From Actinomycetes bacterium (GTDB taxonomy: Bacteria > Actinomycetota > Acidimicrobiia > Acidimicrobiales > Palsa-688), in the NCBI GenBank assembly GCA_021827225.1, contig JAKAXG010000274.1:1-6286 (forward strand): 6,286 bases of DNA. Reading direction: 5' to 3'. A program made the translations under genes and the position numbers. Under the pieces are notes generated by a model. It was not told the DNA's origin, ran no database searches, and saw only the letters and a list, made by a program, of their open reading frames with translations. This document shows, piece by piece, positions 5,519 to 6,286 of the stretch. Within the stretch, counting starts at the first letter, position 1. Every line of letters starts with the position of its first letter.

Positions 5519-6286
5519 TCACTGCTGCTGCCATACGGCCAGGGCGTCGAGCACCTCGATGTCCTCGCCGTCCACCCGCATCGGGTTGATCTCCAGGGTC
5601 TCGATCGGCAGGCCGGCGCCCAGCCGGCCGATCTGAACGATCACCTCGCAGAGCCGGTCGATGTCCGCCGGCCGGCTGCCACGGGCACCGTGGAGAAGCG
5701 GTGCCGCTCTGAGCTCCTCGAGCATGGAGGCCACCTCCGCCCGGTCGACGGGCAGCAGCCGGAGGGCCACGTCGCCCAGCACCTCCACCCACACGCCCCC
5801 CAGCCCGACCGACAGGACCTTGCCCCACGCCGGGTCGGTGACCACCCCGACCAGCAGCTCGACCCCGCCCGGGCGCATGGGGCCGACCAGCACCCCCTCG
5901 GCGCCGGGCTCGGCGCGCATCATGTGGTCGAACACGCCTGCCGCCTCGGGGGGGTCCACGCCCAGGCGCACCCCGCCCACGTCCGACTTGTGCAGCAGGC
6001 CGGGGGCGACGATCTTCATGGCGAGGGGCACCCCGTAGGCGCCGGCCAGCGCCGCCGCCTGCTCTGTGGTGGCGGCCAGCTCGGCCGGGGCGACCGGGAT
6101 GCCGTGGTCGGCGAGCAGTCCCCTCACCCGGTGCTCGCCCCACACCCCCCTCGCCCCCGGCGGCGGGTCGACGGCGGGCGGCGGCCCGAGCCGGCCGCGG
6201 GAGAGGAGCCGGTCCCGCTGCTCGTGGTAGCGGGCCCCGTGCCCGAGAGCCCGCATGCCGAGGTCGATGCCGTCGAGCACGTACAG
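5519..6286 (-). CDS. ADP/NDP-forming acyl-CoA synthetase, C-terminal ATP-grasp region (5' end cut by window edge)
   Basis: This enzyme would convert a carboxylate, CoA and ATP to acyl-CoA, ADP and phosphate through acyl-phosphate and phosphohistidine intermediates. The frame is open to the right edge, giving 256 codons, so the true start and the CoA-binding/ligase domains expected at the N-terminus (about 700 residues for a fused protein) lie outside. An ATG at 6280 is an internal Met, since typical linker sequence continues across it. After a linker rich in Gly, Pro and Arg (to about residue 45 from that Met), the ATP-grasp domain shows MKIVAPGLLHKSDVGGVRLGV (88-108), WGKVLSVGLGGVWVEVLGDVALRLLPV (152-178) and LEINPMRV near the end, all diagnostic of the ADP-forming acetyl-CoA synthetase and Pat/AcdB-type family. 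It is the most upstream operon gene visible and supplies activation in place of an AMP-forming FadD ligase. The protein ends QQQ at a TGA. A stand-alone beta subunit is possible but less likely. Confidence 0.9.
   Translation of the reverse strand: MYVLDGIDLGMRALGHGARYHEQRDRLLSRGRLGPPPAVDPPPGARGVWGEHRVRGLLADHGIPVAPAELAATTEQAAALAGAYGVPLAMKIVAPGLLHKSDVGGVRLGVDPPEAAGVFDHMMRAEPGAEGVLVGPMRPGGVELLVGVVTDPAWGKVLSVGLGGVWVEVLGDVALRLLPVDRAEVASMLEELRAAPLLHGARGSRPADIDRLCEVIVQIGRLGAGLPIETLEINPMRVDGEDIEVLDALAVWQQQ

Noticed and set aside
5507..5520. Tandem 7-bp repeat GGTTGTC twice in the acyl-CoA synthetase/SDR gap
   Set aside because: Two short copies may arise by chance or by a small duplication; no further copies or symmetry were seen.
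5466..6143. A 225-codon open frame on the minus strand overlapping the acyl-CoA synthetase gene
   Set aside because: It is an alternative frame of a gene with clear ATP-grasp motifs, and its Gly/Arg/Ala-rich translation lacks any domain.

Overview
This is a very GC-rich window (estimated by eye at about 70% G+C), with strong G/C preference at third codon positions and GTG as well as ATG starts. These traits, and the protein families, suggest a high-GC actinobacterium. The set of acyl-CoA enzymes resembles the lipid, steroid and aromatic-acid catabolism clusters of Mycobacteriales and Acidimicrobiia, but the taxon cannot be fixed from the sequence. Every supported gene lies on the minus strand, so transcription runs right to left.

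Layout in transcription order: (1) 6286-5519, the C-terminal ATP-grasp part of an ADP(NDP)-forming acyl-CoA synthetase, cut by the right edge; (2) 5484-4666, a short-chain dehydrogenase/reductase (SDR); (3) 4669-4250, a small DUF35 protein with a rubredoxin-type zinc ribbon and an OB fold; (4) 4253-3105, a thiolase-superfamily protein of the lipid-transfer-protein (Ltp) type; (5) 3082-1853, an acyl-CoA dehydrogenase; (6) 1846-899, a second SDR that closely resembles the (3R)-hydroxyacyl-CoA dehydrogenase domain of MFE-2 and actinobacterial Hsd4A. Genes 2 to 6 overlap or are separated by no more than about 25 nt, so genes 1 to 6 read as one operon. A 95-nt gap with a perfect 24-bp palindrome follows. 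After it comes (7) 803-1, an ABC-2-type transporter ATPase cut by the left edge, which looks like a separate transcription unit.

Taken together, the operon encodes CoA activation of a carboxylic acid (1), acyl-CoA dehydrogenation (5), oxidation of a hydroxyacyl-CoA (6, perhaps 2) and C-C bond cleavage by a thiolase-fold/DUF35 pair (3+4). No enoyl-CoA hydratase lies in the window. The thiolase-fold protein lacks cysteine at both usual catalytic positions. By analogy with Ltp2-ChsH2(DUF35), genes 3 and 4 may form a retro-aldolase rather than a classical thiolase. The substrate is unknown; a steroid side chain, a branched fatty acid or an aryl-alkanoic acid would all fit.

Below gene level, three structures stand out: a four-tract G-run directly against the DUF35 start codon, a 9-bp hairpin directly against the thiolase-like start codon, and the palindrome between the operon and the ABC gene. 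No tRNA, rRNA, CRISPR array, insertion sequence or phage gene was seen, and no stretch over 300 bases lacks a gene.
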